Below are positions 5,162 through 8,759 of a stretch of 8,759 bases of DNA, piece after piece (positions within the stretch are counted from its first letter, which is position 1; every line of letters begins with the position of its first letter). The position numbers and the translations under genes are program-made. The notes beneath the pieces were generated by a model. It had not been told where the DNA came from. It ran no database searches and saw only the letters and a list, made by a program, of their open reading frames with translations. This stretch comes from an uncultured bacterium (GTDB taxonomy: Bacteria; Actinomycetota; Coriobacteriia; Coriobacteriales; Eggerthellaceae): assembly GCA_947649215.1 (NCBI GenBank), contig CANSQW010000036.1, forward strand, positions 1 through 8,759, written 5' to 3'.

Positions 5162-7786
5162 GTGCCTGTGAGGATCAAGGACAAGACCGTGCTCAAGAAC
5201 CTCGGGTCGTGCGGGTTCGGCGGCGCGGCCAACACGGCCTGCGTCGATGTCCTGGACGGCAAGGTGGTGCGCATCCGTCCGCTGCACTACGACGAGGACT
5301 ACACCCCCGAGGACCTGAACGAGTGGCGCTACGAGGTGCGGGGCCACACCTTCCGCCCCGGCATGAAGACGCTGCTGCCGCCGCTGTCGCTGGCCTACAA
5401 GAAGCGCGCCTACTCGCCCAACCGCGTCCCGTACCCGCTCAAGCGCGTGGACTGGGACCCGCACGGCGAGCGCAACCCGCAGAACCGCGGCGTGAGCGGC
5501 TACGAGCGCATCAGCTGGGACGAGGCCACCGACCTCATCGCCGCCGAGATCGAGCGCATCGGCCGCGAGTACGGCCGCCGCTCCATCCTCATCCAGGGCG
5601 AGGGGCACGGCGAGACCAAGGTGGTCTCGGGCGCGCACGGCTGCTCGTCGCTCATGCTCGACTACGTGGGGGATGAGCCGGGCGACTACCTCATCCAGGC
5701 CCGCCAGCCCGACAGCTGGGAGGGCTGGTACTGGGGCGCCAAGCACGTCTGGGGCATGGAGACCCACGGCCAGCAGAACCCGCAGGACAACGTCATCTGG
5801 GACGTGAGCAAGAACAGCGACGCCGTCCTGTTCTGGGGCGCCGATCCTGAGACCACGCCCTGGGGCTGGGGTGGTCTGCAGCCGAGCCGCCTGTGCTACT
5901 GGTTCGACGAGATCGGCATCAAGTCCATCCACATCGCGCCCGATGTCAACTACACCAACGCCGTGCACGCCGACAAGTGGATCCCCGTGCTGCCCAACAC
6001 CGACGCGGCCCTTCAGCTGGCCATCGCGTATGTGTGGATGACCGAGGGGCTCTACGACAAGGAGTACGTGGACACCCACGTGGAGGGCTTCGACTGGTTC
6101 GAGTACTACGTGCTGGGCCATGAGGACGGCATCCCCAAGACGCCGGCCTGGGCTGCGGAGAAGTGCGGCGTGCCGTCCTACCGCATCAAGGCGCTCGCGC
6201 GCTACTGGGGCCGCCACAAGGTGTCCATCGCCCACTGCAACGGCGGCGGCTACATCCGCTCGTGCTTCTCGCATGAGCCGGCGCGCCTGGAGGTGTGCCT
6301 GCTCGGCATGCAGGGCCTCGGCAACCCCGGCGTTCACCAGTTCAAGTTCATCGAGTGGGTGCTCCAGGGCGTCAACCCCGTGCCGCCGAGCGCCATCTAC
6401 CCCACGCTCATGGGCGTCTACCACGGCTGGCGCATGGGCGCCCCCAAGCACTTCATCCCCAAGACGATGACGCCCGACGCCATCCTGGGCGGCTACACCC
6501 ACGACAACCCGATGACCTGGTACGGGCACGTCGTGTGCTACATGAAGCGCGAGGACCAGTTCCTCGAGTTTCGCTACCCCGAGCCCGGCGCCCACCCCAT
6601 CCACATGATCTGGTCGGACACCCCCTGCTGGGAGACGTGCTGGAACGGCGGCAACGCCTACCAGGACGCGGTGCGCGACCCGAGCATCGAGTTCTACCTG
6701 GTGCAGCACCCCTGGATGGAGAACGACACCCTGCTCGCCGACATCATCCTGCCGGTATCCACCCTCTTCGAGCTCAAGGACATCCAGGCCGACATCTTCT
6801 CGGGCCAGTGGAACAAGATCGTCTACGAGGAGCAGGCCATCGAGCCGGTGGGCGAGGCCAAGGGCGACTACGAGGCCGTCTGCGAGATAGCCCGCAAGCT
6901 CGAGCGCTTCGGCGGCGAGTACGAGGGGCTCTACGCCAAGCTCACCTGCGGCCGCACCATCGACGAGGACATCGAGCACGGCTACCGCATCAGCGAGGTG
7001 CCGCTCGACGAGTACCCCTTCGAGAAGCTCAAGGAGCAGAAGTACTTCGCGTTCCCCACCAAGGAGAACTGGCAGGACGACCCGGTGGGCCTGGAGCTGT
7101 TCGCCAAGGACCCGGCGGCGCATCCGCTGCGCACGCCCTCGGGCAAGCTGGAGTTCTACTCCATCGGTCTGGCCGAGCATTTCCCCGACGACAAGGTGCG
7201 CGGCCCGGTGCCCCACTGGATCGAGGAGGCCGACGGCCACGAGGAGCGCATCACCTCGGCGCGCGCGAAGGACTACCCGTTCCTGCTCGTGTCCAACCAC
7301 CCGCGCTGGCGCGTCCACGCCCAGCACGACGACATCCCCTGGCTGCGCGAGATCCCCACGTGCAAGGTGGCCGGCCCCGACGGCTACCTCTACGAGCCCA
7401 TCTGGGTGAACCCGCGCGACGCCGAGCGGCTCGGCCTGGCCGACGGCGACGTGGCCAAGCTGTTCAACGAGCGCGGCGCGGTGCTCGGCGGCATCATCGT
7501 CACCGAGCGCATCATGCCCGGCGTCCTGTACCAGGACCACGGCGCGCGCACTGACGTGCTGCGCTACGGCGCCGGCGGCCTCGACCGCGGCGGCGCGAAC
7601 AACCTCATCTGCCCGAGCGCGACCACGTCCAAGAACGCCGCAGGCGAGGTGACCAACGGCTTTCTGGTCGGCATCGAGAAGGTGGACGTGGCCGCCCTGG
7701 CCGCGGAGTACCCCGAGGCCTTCGCGCGCGACTACGACCCGGCCGCCGGCCTCGTGGCGACGGCCCGCATCGTGAAGGAGGACTAG
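5162..7786 (+). CDS. athL: Pyrogallol-phloroglucinol transhydroxylase-like large subunit
   Basis: This is a Mo-bis-MGD catalytic subunit most like AthL of Pelobacter acidigallici, which moves a hydroxyl between phenolic rings without net redox change. The length (874 residues) is nearly the same as AthL. As in AthL, the N-terminus has no four-Cys Fe-S motif; only Cys17 and Cys27 occur there. Shared landmarks are PYPLKR (90-95), GERNPQ (102-107), YERISWDEATD (114-124), PDSWEGW.WG (183-192), FWGADPE (224-230), YDKEYV (298-303), ADIILP (526-531), EPVGE (561-565) and a C-terminal DRGG..N.L.P pattern (808-818). Asp184, Ser185 and Trp186 align with AthL Asp174, Ser175 (Mo ligand) and Trp176, and His149 with His144. 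The substrate pocket near AthL Cys557/Tyr560 differs. There is no signal peptide, so it is cytoplasmic. It is one base from the small-subunit gene. The family is confident; the substrate could be another vicinal polyphenol. Confidence 0.82.
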   Translation: MPVRIKDKTVLKNLGSCGFGGAANTACVDVLDGKVVRIRPLHYDEDYTPEDLNEWRYEVRGHTFRPGMKTLLPPLSLAYKKRAYSPNRVPYPLKRVDWDPHGERNPQNRGVSGYERISWDEATDLIAAEIERIGREYGRRSILIQGEGHGETKVVSGAHGCSSLMLDYVGDEPGDYLIQARQPDSWEGWYWGAKHVWGMETHGQQNPQDNVIWDVSKNSDAVLFWGADPETTPWGWGGLQPSRLCYWFDEIGIKSIHIAPDVNYTNAVHADKWIPVLPNTDAALQLAIAYVWMTEGLYDKEYVDTHVEGFDWFEYYVLGHEDGIPKTPAWAAEKCGVPSYRIKALARYWGRHKVSIAHCNGGGYIRSCFSHEPARLEVCLLGMQGLGNPGVHQFKFIEWVLQGVNPVPPSAIYPTLMGVYHGWRMGAPKHFIPKTMTPDAILGGYTHDNPMTWYGHVVCYMKREDQFLEFRYPEPGAHPIHMIWSDTPCWETCWNGGNAYQDAVRDPSIEFYLVQHPWMENDTLLADIILPVSTLFELKDIQADIFSGQWNKIVYEEQAIEPVGEAKGDYEAVCEIARKLERFGGEYEGLYAKLTCGRTIDEDIEHGYRISEVPLDEYPFEKLKEQKYFAFPTKENWQDDPVGLELFAKDPAAHPLRTPSGKLEFYSIGLAEHFPDDKVRGPVPHWIEEADGHEERITSARAKDYPFLLVSNHPRWRVHAQHDDIPWLREIPTCKVAGPDGYLYEPIWVNPRDAERLGLADGDVAKLFNERGAVLGGIIVTERIMPGVLYQDHGARTDVLRYGAGGLDRGGANNLICPSATTSKNAAGEVTNGFLVGIEKVDVAALAAEYPEAFARDYDPAAGLVATARIVKED

Positions 7787-7787
7787 C

Positions 7788-8603
7788 ATGGCCAAGGTGT
7801 TTGCCATCGACGTGGCCAAGTGCAACGGCTGCTACGGCTGCCAGATCGTCTGCAAGGACGAGCACTGCGGCAACGACTGGCGCCCCTATGCGGCGCCCCA
7901 GCCCGAGACGGGCCAGTTCTGGATGCGCATCGACGAGAAGACGCGCGGTCAGGTGCCGGTGGTGAAGGTGTCCTACACCCCGGTGCTGTGCGCCCACTGC
8001 GCCGACGCGCCCTGCGCCGCCGCCTGCCCGGCCGGCGCCTACGTCCGTCGCGACGACGGGCTGCTGCTCATCGACCCGGACGCCTGCACCGGCTGCGGCG
8101 CGTGCGTCGAGGCGTGCCCGCAAGGGGCCGTCTACCTGAACGCCGACCTGGGCATCGCCCAGAAGTGCACCGGCTGCGCGCACCTGCTCGACAACGGCTG
8201 GGACGTGCCGCGCTGCGTGGACGCCTGCGCCCACGAGGCCATCCTCTGGGGCGAGGAGGCCGACCTGGCGTCCTTCCTGGAGGGCGCCGAGGCGCTGCCG
8301 GCCGTCGCGGGCCTCAGGCCCCGCGCGTTCTACCGCAACCTGCCGCGCCGCTTCGTGGCCGGCGCGGTGGTGGACCTGGAGGCCGACGAGCTGCTCATCG
8401 GCGCGCCGGTGACGCTGCGGGGCTCGGAGGGCTTCGAGGCGTCGCAGGTCACCGACGAGTTCGGCGACTTCATCTTCGAGCAGGTTCCGGCTGACGTCTA
8501 CGAGGTGGTCATCGCGCCGGAAGGCTACGCGGAGCGTCGCCTGAAGGCCGACCTCACCGAGATCGACCGCACGCTCGGCGACATCCCCGTCGAGCGCGCC
8601 TAG
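7788..8603 (+). CDS. bthL: Transhydroxylase-like small subunit: four-cluster ferredoxin plus beta-barrel domain
   Basis: This is the electron-transfer partner of the large subunit, 271 residues long. It starts one base after the upstream stop, with AAGGAGG (7775-7781) inside that gene, so the two are translationally coupled. Four Cys quartets are present: 12/15/18/22, 68/71/76/80, 100/103/106/110 and 127/130/143/147, the DmsB-type layout for four [4Fe-4S] clusters; Cys27 is extra. IDVAKC near the start and QKCTGCAHLLD (125-135) match BthL of Pelobacter closely. Residues about 178-271 (RPRAFYRNL, then GAPVTL and DEFGDFIFEQVPADVYEVVI-like strands) form the Cna-B/transthyretin-like beta-barrel that is also found at the C-terminus of BthL. 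BthL was described with three clusters, so the extra complete quartet is a difference. It has no membrane segment or signal. The assignment is firm from the shared two-domain architecture and gene order. Confidence 0.87.
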   Translation: MAKVFAIDVAKCNGCYGCQIVCKDEHCGNDWRPYAAPQPETGQFWMRIDEKTRGQVPVVKVSYTPVLCAHCADAPCAAACPAGAYVRRDDGLLLIDPDACTGCGACVEACPQGAVYLNADLGIAQKCTGCAHLLDNGWDVPRCVDACAHEAILWGEEADLASFLEGAEALPAVAGLRPRAFYRNLPRRFVAGAVVDLEADELLIGAPVTLRGSEGFEASQVTDEFGDFIFEQVPADVYEVVIAPEGYAERRLKADLTEIDRTLGDIPVERA

Positions 8604-8648
8604 CGCCGGGGACCGCGCGTCGCGTCGCCCGCGCTCCGGCTTGTCTCG

Positions 8649-8682
8649 AGGCGCCCCCGGTCTTCCCAGCCGGGGGCGCTTT
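8649..8682 (+). terminator. Intrinsic terminator of the transhydroxylase operon
   Basis: GCGCCCCCGG (8651-8660) pairs perfectly with CCGGGGGCGC (8670-8679) around a 9-base loop. A flanking A-T and a G-T pair can extend the stem, and TTTCGCGTTT follows. It lies 45 bases after the small-subunit stop. Confidence 0.85.
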
Positions 8683-8696
8683 CGCGTTTGACGGTC

Positions 8697-8732
8697 GGGG
8701 CGCCCCGGAGGCCCCGCTTGCCGACGCGGGGC
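8697..8732 (+). other. Palindrome and second GC-rich hairpin after the terminator
   Basis: GGGGCGCCCC (8697-8706) is a perfect 10-bp palindrome. GCCCCGC (8711-8717) then pairs with GCGGGGC (8726-8732) across an 8-base loop, with TTT at 8738-8740. It may be a back-up terminator or the end of a convergent gene outside the window. The last bases to 8759 show no gene. Confidence 0.4.
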
Positions 8733-8759
8733 GCGCGTTTCGCCCGCGTTCGCTGCCGG

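Noticed and set aside
5141..7825. Long open frame on the minus strand (894 codons) opposite the transhydroxylase large subunit.
   Set aside because: It has the same antisense-shadow composition, no recognisable domain, and runs through the coupled plus-strand gene junction.
1..8759. CRISPR arrays, tRNA or rRNA genes, insertion sequences and phage attachment sites.
   Set aside because: None was seen: there are no regularly spaced repeats, no tRNA-like cloverleaf, no transposase motifs, and no terminal inverted repeats around the modules.

Overview
The window is GC-rich, with compact operons, strong AAGGAGG-type ribosome sites, two molybdopterin enzymes of the DMSO-reductase superfamily, and a 12-TM-type MFS carrier. 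This combination is typical of gut Actinobacteria of the Eggerthellaceae (Eggerthella, Gordonibacter and relatives), which carry many such enzymes for reductive metabolism of polyphenols and catechols. The assignment to that family is inferred from gene content and composition. No marker gene is present to prove it.

Module 1 (bases 2-4368) contains the 3' part of an MFS transporter and a 149-base leader with a 10-bp tandem repeat and dyad symmetry. It continues with an 858-residue cytoplasmic molybdopterin oxidoreductase resembling the MFS-linked catechol-dehydroxylase / acetylene-hydratase-like branch, and a 119-residue two-cluster iron-sulfur partner. Two perfect GC-rich hairpins follow, then a 58-residue Cys-rich zinc-ribbon protein with a GTG start. 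A strong composite terminator at 4444-4484 closes the module.

The middle (4369-5161) has no intact gene. It holds two terminator-like hairpins, a stretch of lower coding quality, and a decayed MFS transporter C-terminus that ends 62 bases before module 2.

Module 2 (5162-8603) is a two-gene operon encoding homologues of the large and small subunits of pyrogallol-phloroglucinol transhydroxylase (AthL/BthL of Pelobacter acidigallici). The large subunit keeps the Asp-Ser-Trp motif with the predicted Mo-ligand serine, and it lacks the N-terminal Fe-S cluster, as AthL does. Part of the substrate pocket, however, looks substituted or deleted. The small subunit has the BthL layout, including the C-terminal beta-barrel domain, but keeps all 16 cluster cysteines where the Pelobacter protein has lost one cluster. 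A terminator follows at 8649-8682.

Taken together, these look like two neighbouring copies of the same plan: carrier, Mo-enzyme, Fe-S partner. The carrier of the second copy has decayed, so the remaining MFS may serve both. All the enzymes lack Tat signals and membrane anchors, so an aromatic substrate would be imported and then dehydroxylated or transhydroxylated in the cytoplasm. The substrates are not readable from the sequence.
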